Counted from the stretch's first letter, positions 27,029 through 36,195 are shown. The stretch: 59,211 bases of DNA from an uncultured Collinsella sp. (GCA_958445895.1 CAUCTV010000006.1:1-59211), one strand, 5' to 3'. The notes: generated by a model from the letters alone, not told the origin. Made by a program: numbers and translations.

Positions 27029-28048
27029 ATGAGTAACGTTCGCGTTTGTGTAGACGTTGTGGGCGGAGACGAGAAACCTCAGGTTGTTCTCGATGGTATC
27101 GAGGCTGCGCTTGCCGCCGATCCCGATATCGAGGTCTTGGCAGCTGGCCCCGCTGAAATCGTCAATCCCTTTGCTGCTTCCCATGCACGTGTTGAGGCCC
27201 TTGAGGCACCCGACGTTATCGCCATGGATGACGATCCCATTCGCGCCGTGATGACCAAGCGTAAATCGTCGATCGTGCTGTCGTGCCGCGCCATCAAGAA
27301 GGGCAATGCTGACGCGTTCTTCTCTGCCGGTTCGACCGGTGCCATGACCGCTGCCGCTACCGCCTATGTGACGCCGTTTAGGTATCAGGCCGAAGGCAAG
27401 AAGCAGCCGGTGCGCCCCTGTCTGACCAATGCACTGCCCAATCGCGCCGGCGGCCTGACGGTGCTGTGCGATATGGGCGCCAACCCCGATGTCGAGGTGG
27501 ACGATATGGTGCGCTTTGCCCAGATGGGCGCCGCCTATGCCCGCGTCGTTTTGGGTATCGAGCATCCCCGCGTGGGCCTGCTTGCTAACGGCACCGAGGA
27601 CGAGAAGGGCTCCAACTTTACCAAGTCCTGCTTCCCGGCCATGAAGGCTGCCGTTCCCGGCTTTGTGGGCAACTGCGAGGGTACCGACCTTACCTCGGGC
27701 CACTTCGATGTCGTCGTGGCCGACGGCATGTCGGGCAACATTGCGCTCAAGGCCACCGAGGGCGCTGCCAAGTTTTTGTTGCAGGAGCTCAAGGGCGTCT
27801 TTATGTCTTCGCTTGGCACCAAGATAGCCGCGCTGCTCATTAAAAAGCAGATGCGTGAGATAAAGGCCAAGCTCTCTGGCGACGCCAAGGGCGGCGCGAT
27901 TCTTTTGGGCCTGCGCGGCGTGGTTCTGATCGGCCATGGCGCCACCTCGGTCGAAGCTGTTAAAAACGGTACGCTTGCGGCGGCCGAAGCCGTGCGCGCC
28001 GGGCTGGTCGAGAATGTCGCCAACTCCATGGACGGCATCGTTTTGTAA
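27029..28048 (+). CDS. plsX: Phosphate acyltransferase PlsX
   Basis: Converts acyl-ACP to acyl-phosphate for phosphatidic acid synthesis, and can take acyl-phosphate made by a fatty acid kinase. 339 residues, the usual length. The N-terminus VRVCVDVVGGDEKPQVVLDG carries the conserved D-x-x-GGD motif. SAGSTGAMTA near 105, a GAN-x-D segment near 155 and a C-terminal GVVLIGHGATS complete the pattern. Start ATG 27029 is seven bases after AAGGAG; ATG 27023 would be too close. Confidence 0.94.
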   Translation: MSNVRVCVDVVGGDEKPQVVLDGIEAALAADPDIEVLAAGPAEIVNPFAASHARVEALEAPDVIAMDDDPIRAVMTKRKSSIVLSCRAIKKGNADAFFSAGSTGAMTAAATAYVTPFRYQAEGKKQPVRPCLTNALPNRAGGLTVLCDMGANPDVEVDDMVRFAQMGAAYARVVLGIEHPRVGLLANGTEDEKGSNFTKSCFPAMKAAVPGFVGNCEGTDLTSGHFDVVVADGMSGNIALKATEGAAKFLLQELKGVFMSSLGTKIAALLIKKQMREIKAKLSGDAKGGAILLGLRGVVLIGHGATSVEAVKNGTLAAAEAVRAGLVENVANSMDGIVL

Positions 28049-28114
28049 GAGCGAGTTAGAGCGCTGTTATGTGCCTCGCGGCCTGCTTCGTGGGGTAGAA
28101 TCAGAACCGTGTCT

Positions 28115-28136
28115 TGGTACCGCCCGGGCGGTACCA
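28115..28136. promoter_or_regulatory. Perfect 22-base palindrome upstream of acpP
   Basis: TGGTACCGCCC followed directly by its reverse complement, with no loop. It sits 37 bases before the acpP start and about 15 bases after a possible -10 box (TAGAAT). The lack of a loop suits a dimeric repressor operator better than an RNA hairpin, although a weak T-rich run (ATTCTTTT) follows. It does not match the FapR box known from Bacillus lipid genes. Confidence 0.4.
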
Positions 28137-28172
28137 TTCTTTTGGTATTCATGCACTATGAGAGGAAGCGCT

Positions 28173-28415
28173 ATGGACCGCTCCGAAATCTTCGACAAGA
28201 TCGCCGAGGTCGCTGCTGACGTTCTGGGCGTCGATGTTGCCGAAATTAGCGATGAGACCACCTTTGACGATCTCGATGCCAACTCGCTCGAGCGCCTGCA
28301 GCTGGTTACGGCTATCGAGGACGAGTTCAACCTCGAGATCGATGACGAGACTTTGCTCTCGCTCAACTCTGTCGCCGACGCCGTCGACGCGATCGAAAAC
28401 GCCAGGGAGGCCTAG
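28173..28415 (+). CDS. acpP: Acyl carrier protein
   Basis: 80 residues, acidic, with the four-helix ACP pattern. The phosphopantetheine attachment serine is Ser38 in DANSLERL. The residue before it is Asn instead of the nearly invariant Asp of the DSL motif. It starts behind GAGGAAG, and the rnc gene follows after three bases. The plsX-acpP-rnc order is that of Bacillus without fabD and fabG. Confidence 0.92.
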   Translation: MDRSEIFDKIAEVAADVLGVDVAEISDETTFDDLDANSLERLQLVTAIEDEFNLEIDDETLLSLNSVADAVDAIENAREA

Positions 28416-28418
28416 GTC

Positions 28419-29144
28419 TTGGCTTTGTCTGAACGACTTACGCGTGCCCAGGAAATTCTGGGCCACGAGTTCAATAATAAGGTGCTTCTGCGCGCGGCGC
28501 TTACGCATCCCTCGGCAGTCGAGGGCCAGCCGGTTTCTGCCAGCTATGAGCGCCTTGAGTTCTTGGGCGATTCCATTTTGGGCGCCGTCGTCGCCCGTTC
28601 GCTCTTTGAGTCCTATCCCGAGTTTGACGAGGGCAAGCTCACGCGCCTGAAAGTGTCGCTTGTCTCGGGCGCTACGCTATCCGAGGTGTCGCATGAGCTG
28701 GGCATCGACGACATCATCATCTTTGGTGCCTCCGAGACCGGTACCGGCGCGCGCGGCCTGCACTCGGCGCTCGAGAACGTCTACGAGTCGCTCGTGGGTG
28801 CGCTGTACTTGGATGCCGGCTGGGATGTTGCGGCGGACTTTATCCATCGTACGCTCAAACCGCACCTGGCCTCCGAGCGTGCCGAGCACCCCGCGAACCC
28901 CAAATCGTTCTTGCAGGAGTGCGTGCAAGCCGACGGTCACGAACCCCCGGCGTATAAGCTCGTTGGCTCCGAGGGCCCGGCGCATGCGCCCACCTTTACC
29001 GCCGTGGTGTTGATTGATGGTATTCGCCAGGGTCGCGGCTCCGGCTCCTCAAAGAAGGAAGCCGAGGGAGCCGCTGCACTCGAGGCACTTGACCGCATGG
29101 GCTACACCACCAACGGCGTGATTCTCAACAAGAAGCCTGTTTAA
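28419..29144 (+). CDS. rnc: Ribonuclease III
   Basis: Cleaves double-stranded RNA in rRNA and mRNA maturation. 241 residues. The signature ERLEFLGDSILG near residues 45-57 contains the catalytic Glu and Asp; a second acidic pair sits in ENVYESLVGALYLD near 122-135. A double-stranded RNA-binding domain occupies about 165-235 (NPKSFLQECVQADG, then GSGSSKKEAEGAAA). The start is TTG, eight bases after GGGAGG; the only upstream in-frame alternatives fall inside acpP. Confidence 0.94.
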   Translation: MALSERLTRAQEILGHEFNNKVLLRAALTHPSAVEGQPVSASYERLEFLGDSILGAVVARSLFESYPEFDEGKLTRLKVSLVSGATLSEVSHELGIDDIIIFGASETGTGARGLHSALENVYESLVGALYLDAGWDVAADFIHRTLKPHLASERAEHPANPKSFLQECVQADGHEPPAYKLVGSEGPAHAPTFTAVVLIDGIRQGRGSGSSKKEAEGAAALEALDRMGYTTNGVILNKKPV

Positions 29145-29154
29145 GCGAGGAACC

Positions 29155-32100
29155 GTGTATCTCAAGTCCCTCACGCTCAAAGGGTTCAAGTCGTTTGCCG
29201 ACCGCGCCCATATGACGTTTGAGCCGGGCCTGACCGTCATTGTCGGTCCCAACGGCTCGGGAAAATCGAACATCTCTGACTCGATTCTGTGGGTCCTGGG
29301 CGAGCAGAGCGCCAAGCAGCTGCGCGGCCAGGCCATGGAGGATGTCATCTTCTCGGGCTCGTCAGCGCGCAAGCCGGTGGGTGTCGCCGAGGTCACGCTG
29401 GTGCTCGATAACTCGGACCATATGCTGCCCGTCGACTTTGACGAGGTCGCCATCACCCGTCGTATGTATCGCTCGGGCGAAAGCGAGTACCTCATCAACT
29501 CGAGTCCGTGCCGCCTGATGGACATTCAGGACATCCTGCACGATTCGGGCTTGGGCAAGGATACGCATTCCATCATCAGCCAGGGCAAGCTCGACGCCAT
29601 TTTGCAGAGCCGCCCCGAGGAGCGCCGCGCCCTCATCGAGGAGGCCGCCGGCATTTCCAAGCACAAACGCCGCAAGGAGCGTGCGCTCAAAAAGATTAAG
29701 TCGATGGACGAGCACCTGACGCGTGCCCGCGACATCAATAAGGAAATCGCCCGTCAGCTGCGACCTCTGGAGCGTCAGGTCGATCGTGCGCGCAAGTACA
29801 AAGAGCTGTCCTCGCGCGCGAACGAGCTTACGCAGATGCTAGCCGTCGACGAGCTGCGTTCGCTGCAGTCGCAGTGGAACGACTTGGAGAGCCGCTCCAA
29901 GGAAGGTGCCGCCGAGCTGGAGCTTGCGCAGTACCGCTTGGGCGAAAAGGAACGCGAGCTCGAGAAGCTCCAGGTCATGCTCGAGGAAAAGGGCCTGTTT
30001 GTGGGCGATCTGGGCGAGCAGCGCCGCCATATGCAAGACGTGGTCGGCCGCATTAACTCCGATATGCGCCTGCTCGAGGAAAAGGGCCACAACATGGTGT
30101 CGCGCCTGTCCGACATGCGCGGCCAGATCTCGAGCTCCGAGCATCAGCGTCGTCGCGTGGTAGAGGAGCTCGAGGACGCGCGTGCGCAGCTTGAGGAAGT
30201 GACCGGCGCGCACATGCAGGCCCAGGAGGACGTTGACGCCGCTGGTCCTGCCGCCGCTCAGCTCCACGAGCGGCGCGTGGCGCTCGACAATCAGATTTCG
30301 CAGCTTACGCGTGAGCAACGCGATGTGCAGCGTGTGGCCGATAACGCGGCGCTCGAACTCGCCAAGGTGAAGGACTCGCTGAGCAACGCCGAGGTCGAGG
30401 ACAACATGTACGCCTCACGCCTGGAGCAGATCGACGAGCAGCTCGAGGAAGTCACGGCCTCACTCGAGAGCCGTCGCGACCGCGCCGAGGAGCTCGACAG
30501 TGCACTTGATCAGGCCCGTCAAGCCCAGATTGATGCTCGCGAGGCTACCGAGGTCGCCCGTGCAGCCCTTAAGGACTTGCGTGCCCGCGAGAGCGAGGCG
30601 CGCAACAAACTGTCCGAGGTGCGCTCGGAGCTTGCTAGCCAAAAGAAACTCGATGCCCGCATGGCCGACAGCTCGCCGCTCGTGAGCTGTCTGGTGGGTG
30701 TACTGGGCGACGATGTCTCGGGTCGTCTGGGCGACGTGCTCGAGGCCCCTCGTGAGCTCGAGGGCCTGGTGGAGCAGCTGCTTGCCGGCGATATCGATGC
30801 GCTGCTGTTCGACGATACGTCCGCGCTTGAGCGTGCCGGTCGTGCCGCTCTGGACCAGAAGAAGGCCTCGGGCGAGGCGCTGCTGGTGGCGCGCGGTGCG
30901 AGCGCCTCTGCTGCCGCTAAGGGCGCTGCCGGTTCCCGCCTGGTCGATCGCCTGTCCGTACGCGCCGGCTATGGCCCGGTTGTCGAGGCGCTGCTCGGCG
31001 GCTATTACGTTGTCGACGACTTGGCGGCTGCGCTGGCCGCGCCTGTCGTTGACGGCGTGACTTACGTGACCCCCGATGGCGCCCGCGTCGCCTGCGGCGG
31101 CCTGGTGCGTGTGGGCCTCGACGCCGGCGAGGCGTCGGGTGCCTTGGAGCGCAAGCGTCGCATTCGCGAGCTGGAGGGCCTGGAGCCCGATCTGACTGCT
31201 GTGTTTGAGCATGTGTCGGATCAGGTCGTCGAGGCCAATGCGGCCGTCGAAGAGGCGCGTGCCGCTGAGGGCGATGCCGCCGGCGAGATCGCCCGTCTTG
31301 AGGGCGAGCGCCGCTCGCTGCTCTCCGAGATTGGCCGCCTGGAGCAAAGCGCCAACAACGCCGAGGTCGAGCGCGTGCGCATCTCCAAGCGCCGCGAGCA
31401 GGCCGCCGAGGCCGTTCGCGCTGCGCGCCCGCGCGTGGACGAGCTCACCCGCTCGCGTGACGAGGCCCGAGCGCAGGCAAGCGATCTTGGCCTTCAGATT
31501 GCCGAAGCCAACGACGAACTCGACCGCGTTCGCCGTGACGATTCCGAGGCCGCCGGCAAGCTCGCCGATGCCAAGGTCCGCCTGGCCCAGACGAGCGAGC
31601 GCTTGCGTTCTCTGAAGGGCCGAGTACCCGATCTGGAGCATCGCCTGGAGGGCATCGACCGCCGTATCCGCGGAACACGCCAGGCCTCGCGCTCACTCGA
31701 GCTGCTGCGCCTGCGCGTCGATCCCATGCACGAGCGCTATTCGGCCCTGCTGGAGCGCGCGTCGGATTGGGCAGCGCGTCTGCGTGACCAGGCCTCTCTG
31801 GAGGAGGCGGACTCCGCTTCGCTCAAGAAGACCATCGAGGATGCCAAGGCAGAGGTTGCCCGCGCTAAGGAGAAGGTCGATACCGCCACCGCCACGCAAA
31901 ACGAGTTTAAGGTCGCGCGTGGCAAGCTCGAGGTGCAGGTAGAGGCCGCCATTAAGGCCATTACCGCCGATGGCAACACGGTACTCGAGGAAGCGCTTAT
32001 GCTTCCTGCGCCCACGGACCGCGATGCCGCCGAGCGCGAGCTCAACCAGCTTGTGCGCCAGATCAACAACCTTGGTCCCGTGAACCAAGTTGCCATGGAG

Positions 32101-32691
32101 GAGTACGATCAGCTCAAGCGCCGCGCTGACTACATCGAGGAGCAGCTGGCCGATCTGGAGAGCGCGCGTAAGGCGCTCACCAAGATCACGGTGGCTATTG
32201 ATCGCAAGATGCGCAAGGCGTTCCTTGTGACGTTTGAGAAGGTCGACGCGAACTTCCGCGAGATCTTCGCTATGCTGTTCCCGGGTGGTCAGGCTCATCT
32301 GGAGATGACCGATCCCGAGCATCCGGCCGAGACGGGTATCGAGGTCGTGGCGCAGCCGCGCGGCAAGCGCATCACCAAGATGATGCTCATGTCGGGCGGC
32401 GAGAAGAGTCTGACGGCGCTCGCCCTGCTCTTTGCCGTGTATCGCACGCGCACGGTGCCGTTCTATGTGCTGGACGAGGTCGAGGCGGCGCTTGATGACG
32501 CCAACCTGTCCAAGCTCATCGGAGCCCTCGATGTGCTGCGTTCCGATACACAGCTCTTGGTCATTTCGCATCAGCGCCGTACTATGGAGGACGCTGACGT
32601 TCTCTATGGCGTCTCGATGCAAGCCGACGGCGTCAGCCGCGTCGTCTCGCAAAAACTCGATCGCGAAACCGGAAAGGTCGTGAATGCATAA
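29155..32691 (+). CDS. smc: Chromosome segregation protein SMC
   Basis: Condensin ATPase that organises the chromosome. 1178 residues, typical. Start GTG behind GAGG. The N-terminal MYLKSLTLKGFKSFAD and Walker A GPNGSGKSN (near 32-40) are followed by a first coiled coil (about 170-500), a hinge (about 500-660, with GVLGDDVSGRLGD and GVTYVTPDG), a second coiled coil (about 670-1010) and the C-terminal head, with signature LMSGGEKSLTALAL and Walker B YVLDEVEAALDDAN. Its partners ScpA and ScpB are not in the window. The stop overlaps the ftsY start (TAATG). Confidence 0.97.
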   Translation: MYLKSLTLKGFKSFADRAHMTFEPGLTVIVGPNGSGKSNISDSILWVLGEQSAKQLRGQAMEDVIFSGSSARKPVGVAEVTLVLDNSDHMLPVDFDEVAITRRMYRSGESEYLINSSPCRLMDIQDILHDSGLGKDTHSIISQGKLDAILQSRPEERRALIEEAAGISKHKRRKERALKKIKSMDEHLTRARDINKEIARQLRPLERQVDRARKYKELSSRANELTQMLAVDELRSLQSQWNDLESRSKEGAAELELAQYRLGEKERELEKLQVMLEEKGLFVGDLGEQRRHMQDVVGRINSDMRLLEEKGHNMVSRLSDMRGQISSSEHQRRRVVEELEDARAQLEEVTGAHMQAQEDVDAAGPAAAQLHERRVALDNQISQLTREQRDVQRVADNAALELAKVKDSLSNAEVEDNMYASRLEQIDEQLEEVTASLESRRDRAEELDSALDQARQAQIDAREATEVARAALKDLRARESEARNKLSEVRSELASQKKLDARMADSSPLVSCLVGVLGDDVSGRLGDVLEAPRELEGLVEQLLAGDIDALLFDDTSALERAGRAALDQKKASGEALLVARGASASAAAKGAAGSRLVDRLSVRAGYGPVVEALLGGYYVVDDLAAALAAPVVDGVTYVTPDGARVACGGLVRVGLDAGEASGALERKRRIRELEGLEPDLTAVFEHVSDQVVEANAAVEEARAAEGDAAGEIARLEGERRSLLSEIGRLEQSANNAEVERVRISKRREQAAEAVRAARPRVDELTRSRDEARAQASDLGLQIAEANDELDRVRRDDSEAAGKLADAKVRLAQTSERLRSLKGRVPDLEHRLEGIDRRIRGTRQASRSLELLRLRVDPMHERYSALLERASDWAARLRDQASLEEADSASLKKTIEDAKAEVARAKEKVDTATATQNEFKVARGKLEVQVEAAIKAITADGNTVLEEALMLPAPTDRDAAERELNQLVRQINNLGPVNQVAMEEYDQLKRRADYIEEQLADLESARKALTKITVAIDRKMRKAFLVTFEKVDANFREIFAMLFPGGQAHLEMTDPEHPAETGIEVVAQPRGKRITKMMLMSGGEKSLTALALLFAVYRTRTVPFYVLDEVEAALDDANLSKLIGALDVLRSDTQLLVISHQRRTMEDADVLYGVSMQADGVSRVVSQKLDRETGKVVNA

Positions 32692-33608
32692 TGGGATTCT
32701 TCGATGCTCTCTCGCGCGGACTTGAGCGCAGCCGCGAGGCCCTTAACGAGGTCTTCTACTTTGGCGGCGAGGTCGACGAGGATTTTTGGGAGGACCTAGA
32801 GGACACCCTCGTCATGGGTGACATGGGTGCCGAGGTCGCGATCAAGGTGTCCGATGACCTGCGCGATGCCGCGGCCAAGAAGAACCTCAAGACCGCCCCG
32901 CAACTCCGTCGTGCCCTGGCCGAGCAACTCGAGCAACATTTTGTGCCCGCCGAGCGCGATCCGTTCGCCGACACGCCGAGCTGCGTGCTGTTTGTGGGCA
33001 TTAATGGTGCCGGCAAGACCACAACGGTCGGCAAGATCGCGAGCGCCATGGCTGCCCGCGGCAAGAATGTCGTGATCGGCTCGGCCGATACCTTCCGCGC
33101 CGCCGCCATCGAGCAGCTCGATGTGTGGGGCCAGCGCGCCGGCGTCCCCGTCATCAAGCGCGACCGCGGCTCCGACCCGGCAAGCGTTTGCTACGACGTG
33201 CTCGACGAGGCCGACAGGCGCGGCAGCGACCTGGTGCTTATCGATACCGCTGGCCGTCTGCACACGAGCCCCGAACTCATGCGCGAGCTTGCCAAGGTGG
33301 TCAATGTGACGCGTAAACGCGCCGCCAATATGGCCGCCGGCCCCATGCCTGTCTCGGTCGTCCTTGTGATCGATGCCGCGACAGGCCAAAACGGTCTGAA
33401 CCAGGCGCTCGAGTTTAACGAGGCGCTGGGTCTTGACGGTATTATCATGACAAAGCTCGACGGCACGGCAAAGGGCGGTATCGCCATGGCCGTGGCCGAG
33501 AAGCTCAAGCTCCCGATTCTGCGCGTGGGCGTGGGCGAGCAGGTCGATGACCTGCAGGAGTTTAACGCCAAAGATTTCTGCCGCGCCCTGGTGGGCGAGT
33601 CCAACTAA
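32691..33608 (+). CDS. ftsY: Signal recognition particle receptor FtsY
   Basis: SRP-family GTPase that receives ribosome-SRP complexes at the membrane. 305 residues, so it is the short type with almost no acidic A domain. The NG domain shows G1 GINGAGKTTTVGK near 103-115, DTFRAAAIEQLD near 130, DTAGRLHTSPELM near 184 and TKLDGTAKGG near 260. It is translationally coupled to smc and lies 10 bases before ffh, its partner. Confidence 0.96.
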   Translation: MGFFDALSRGLERSREALNEVFYFGGEVDEDFWEDLEDTLVMGDMGAEVAIKVSDDLRDAAAKKNLKTAPQLRRALAEQLEQHFVPAERDPFADTPSCVLFVGINGAGKTTTVGKIASAMAARGKNVVIGSADTFRAAAIEQLDVWGQRAGVPVIKRDRGSDPASVCYDVLDEADRRGSDLVLIDTAGRLHTSPELMRELAKVVNVTRKRAANMAAGPMPVSVVLVIDAATGQNGLNQALEFNEALGLDGIIMTKLDGTAKGGIAMAVAEKLKLPILRVGVGEQVDDLQEFNAKDFCRALVGESN

Positions 33609-33618
33609 GGAGTAACCA

Positions 33619-35094
33619 GTGTTTGATTCCCTGAGCGATCGTCTCAACGACACATTTGACCGCCTGCGCGGCAAGGGTAAGCTGACCGAGGCCGATATCA
33701 CCTCGGCCATGCGCGACATTCGCATGGCGCTGCTCGAGGCCGACGTTAACTTTAAGGTCGTCAAGGAGTTCGTTGCTAAGACCAAGGAGCGCTGCATGAC
33801 CGCCGAGGTCATGGAGTCGCTGTCGCCGGCGCAAAACGTCGTCAAGATCGTGCTCGACGAGCTCACCGAGATGCTCGGCTCCACCGAGAGCAAGCTCGTT
33901 TTTAGTAACCGCATTCCTAATGTCATCATGCTCGTGGGCCTGCAGGGCTCCGGTAAGACCACGGCTGCCGTAAAGCTTGCCTACCTGCTCAAGAAGCAGG
34001 GCCGCTCGCCGCTGCTCGCCGCGTGCGACGTCTACCGTCCCGCTGCTGCCGACCAGCTTGCCACGCTCGGTGGCGAGATCGGCGTGCCGGTCTTCCGCGG
34101 TGACGGCGAGCACCCGGTCGATATCGCCAAGGGCGCCATCCAGGAGGCCGTCGACCACCTGCGTGACGTGGTCATCGTCGATACCGCCGGTCGTCTGCAG
34201 ATCGACGAGCAAATGATGCAGGAGGCCGTGGACATCAAGAAGGCCGTCAAGCCCGATCAGGTGCTGATGGTCGTCGATGCCATGACCGGCCAGGATATCG
34301 TCAACGTCGTCTCGACCTTCGCCGAGCGCACTGACTTTGACGGTGTTATCATCTCCAAGCTCGACGGTGACGCCCGTGGCGGTGGCGCACTTTCGGTGCG
34401 TCAGGTGACCGGCAAGCCCATCAAGTTCGTGAGCATGGGCGAGAAGCCCGACTCGCTGGAGCCGTTTTACCCGGACCGCATGGCCAAGCGCATCTTGGGC
34501 ATGGGTGATGTCGTAGGTATTATCGAGAAGGCCCAGGAGGCAGCCGATGCGGAGCAGCTTGAGGCTGCCGAGCGTATGCTGCGCGAGGGCTTTACCATGA
34601 ACGACATGCTCGACCAGATGAAAGCTGTCAAAAAGATGGGCGGCATGAAGGGCATTCTGGGTATGCTTCCTGGCGGCCAGCGCGCGCTCAACCAGATGGG
34701 CGGCAACCTGGACGAGGGCATCTTCGATAAGAACGAGGCCATCATCATGTCGATGACCAAGGAGGAGCGCCTGCGTCCCTCCATCATCAACGGCCAGCGC
34801 CGCGCCCGCATTGCCAAGGGCGCCGGCGTAACCCCCACCGAGGTCAACAGCCTTATGAAGCAGTGGGGCGAGATGAACAAGATGATGGGCCGCATGCGCA
34901 CGATGGCCAATCAGGCACAGGCTGGTGGCAAGAAGGGCAAAAAGGGTAAGAAGGGCAAAAAGATGCGCATGCCCAATATTCCCGGTCTGGATGCCATGGG
35001 CTTGGGCGGCATGGGCGGCCTGGGAACAGGTGGTCCTAAGTCCGATATGGACCTGCTGCGCCAGATGGAAGCGCAGATGCGCAATAAGAAATAG
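33619..35094 (+). CDS. ffh: Signal recognition particle protein Ffh
   Basis: Binds signal peptides and 4.5S RNA. 491 residues. The NG domain has G1 GLQGSGKTTAAVKLA near 108-122, DVYRPAAADQL and DTAGRLQIDE. The methionine-rich M domain (about 325-435, rich in MGG/MLP motifs) binds the signal sequence. The C-terminal tail is a lysine-glycine run (GKKGKKGKKGKK) followed by Met/Gly-rich sequence, common in high-GC Gram-positives. The start is GTG behind AAGGAG. The 4.5S RNA gene was not found in this window. Confidence 0.96.
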   Translation: MFDSLSDRLNDTFDRLRGKGKLTEADITSAMRDIRMALLEADVNFKVVKEFVAKTKERCMTAEVMESLSPAQNVVKIVLDELTEMLGSTESKLVFSNRIPNVIMLVGLQGSGKTTAAVKLAYLLKKQGRSPLLAACDVYRPAAADQLATLGGEIGVPVFRGDGEHPVDIAKGAIQEAVDHLRDVVIVDTAGRLQIDEQMMQEAVDIKKAVKPDQVLMVVDAMTGQDIVNVVSTFAERTDFDGVIISKLDGDARGGGALSVRQVTGKPIKFVSMGEKPDSLEPFYPDRMAKRILGMGDVVGIIEKAQEAADAEQLEAAERMLREGFTMNDMLDQMKAVKKMGGMKGILGMLPGGQRALNQMGGNLDEGIFDKNEAIIMSMTKEERLRPSIINGQRRARIAKGAGVTPTEVNSLMKQWGEMNKMMGRMRTMANQAQAGGKKGKKGKKGKKMRMPNIPGLDAMGLGGMGGLGTGGPKSDMDLLRQMEAQMRNKK

Positions 35095-35119
35095 AGCTGT
35101 AATTCCAGCTTGATATGGC

Positions 35120-35151
35120 AAAGGCCACTCGGATGCTACCGGGTGGCCTTT
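35120..35151 (+). terminator. Terminator of the smc-ftsY-ffh operon
   Basis: AAAGGCCACTCGG pairs with CCGGGTGGCCTTT (13 bp, one wobble) around ATGCTA, followed by a T/G-rich stretch. It lies in the convergent gap before the minus-strand Fe-Mo fusion gene. Confidence 0.65.
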
Positions 35152-35214
35152 GTTGTTGGCTTTGATTGTTGGGTTGCGTTCGGCTTCGCGCCCCGAGCTC
35201 GCGGTGCCGTGCCG

Positions 35215-35979
35215 TTAGTGGCAGCCGCAGCCCTCGTGGCCTTCGTGGTCGTGGTGGCCGTGGCAGCCGCAGGACCCGCCATGCTCATGGGTGTGCTCGT
35301 GGTCGTGGCTGTGGCAGTCGCACGTGGCCTCGCCGTTCTGTGCGAGCGTGCCGGCGATAAGGGCCTCGACGCAAGCGTCGCAGCTGCCCTGGGCACCTGC
35401 GTATACCGTGATGCCGGCTTGAGCAAGCGCGTTGATAGCGCCTGCGCCGATGCCGCCGCAGATGAGCGTGTCCACGCCGCCGTTGGCGAGCAGGCCCGCA
35501 AGTGCGCCGTGGCCGGTGCCGCCGGTGCCCACGACCTGCTCGTTGAGTACCTTGCCGTCCTGAATGTCGTAGATCTTGAACTGCTCGCTGCGGCCAAAGT
35601 GCATAAAGATGTTGCCGTTGTCGTACGTGGTTGCCACCCTCATGGTGCCGACCTCCTTTGCTGGCCATGCGGCCGTCGTCGTGGTGATGGGGGAGTATGC
35701 GATATTGCCGCCCTCAATGCTGAGTGCCCGACCGTTGACCAGCGCGTTTGCCACCTTGCGATGTGCGCGGCTGCAGATGGCCGCCACGGTGGCACGAGCG
35801 ATGCCCATTCGCTGGGCGACGGCCTCTTGATTGAGGCCTTCTAGGTCGCATAAACGCAGGACTTCGAGCTCGTCGATCGTCATATCGATGGCGTCTCCGC
35901 TGGCAAGGCCGTCGGGGGTAAAGCCGCGATATTCGGGGATGATCCCAACGCGGCGCAATTTTTCGCGTCTTCCTGCCAT
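35215..35979 (-). CDS. DUF134 helix-turn-helix fused to a NifX/NafY-type Fe-Mo cofactor domain, His-rich tail
   Basis: 254 residues. The N-terminal DUF134 part (about 1-95) holds a sigma-like helix-turn-helix (GLNQEAVAQRMGIARATVAAI). The dinitrogenase iron-molybdenum cofactor domain (about 110-215) reads RVATTYDNGNIFMHFGRSEQF, then GGTGHGALAGLLANGGVDTLI. The tail has many His and Cys residues (CDCHSHDHEHTHEH onward), a likely metal-binding segment. Such domains occur in non-nitrogen-fixing anaerobes as sensors or carriers of iron-sulfur clusters; no nif genes are here. Start ATG follows GGAGAG. A perfect palindrome between promoter and start suggests autoregulation. Confidence 0.88.
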   Translation of the reverse strand: MAGRREKLRRVGIIPEYRGFTPDGLASGDAIDMTIDELEVLRLCDLEGLNQEAVAQRMGIARATVAAICSRAHRKVANALVNGRALSIEGGNIAYSPITTTTAAWPAKEVGTMRVATTYDNGNIFMHFGRSEQFKIYDIQDGKVLNEQVVGTGGTGHGALAGLLANGGVDTLICGGIGAGAINALAQAGITVYAGAQGSCDACVEALIAGTLAQNGEATCDCHSHDHEHTHEHGGSCGCHGHHDHEGHEGCGCH

Positions 35980-35992
35980 ACACTCTCCAAAT

Positions 35993-36006
35993 CTGACATA
36001 TGTCAG
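35993..36006. promoter_or_regulatory. Operator palindrome of the Fe-Mo fusion gene
   Basis: CTGACATATGTCAG is a perfect 14-base palindrome located 14 bases upstream of the start codon, at the expected transcription start of the minus-strand promoter. A repressor bound here would block transcription. Confidence 0.55.
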
Positions 36007-36010
36007 TAAT

Positions 36011-36038
36011 AGGATACCGCGCATACGGAACAGCACAA
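36011..36038 (-). promoter_or_regulatory. Candidate promoter of the Fe-Mo fusion gene
   Basis: Read on the minus strand: TTGTGC, 16 bases, TATCCT. It is flanked by the two CATATGTCAG sites, one on each side. Confidence 0.45.
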
Positions 36039-36046
36039 GGTATTTT

Positions 36047-36060
36047 TGGCATATGTCAGA
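36047..36060. promoter_or_regulatory. Second, degenerate copy of the CATATGTCA operator
   Basis: TGGCATATGTCA matches the first palindrome in the core and right half with one mismatched pair. Two sites about 50 bases apart around a promoter could allow cooperative binding or looping. Confidence 0.4.
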
Positions 36061-36195
36061 AAAAGCAAAAGTGGCCAGCTTCTGAATGCGAAGCCGTGCT
36101 GCCGTGCATTGCGTGTGCCGACCCAAGTGTCCAATCCGACACTGCGCGCCTGGTCTACAATAAAAATCGCTTATAGGCGACTGACAGGAGGGTCA

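Noticed and set aside
35110..35844. 244-codon plus-strand frame opposite the Fe-Mo fusion gene
   Set aside because: Val/Ala-rich low-complexity sequence; the minus-strand protein has two clear domains and a good ribosome site.
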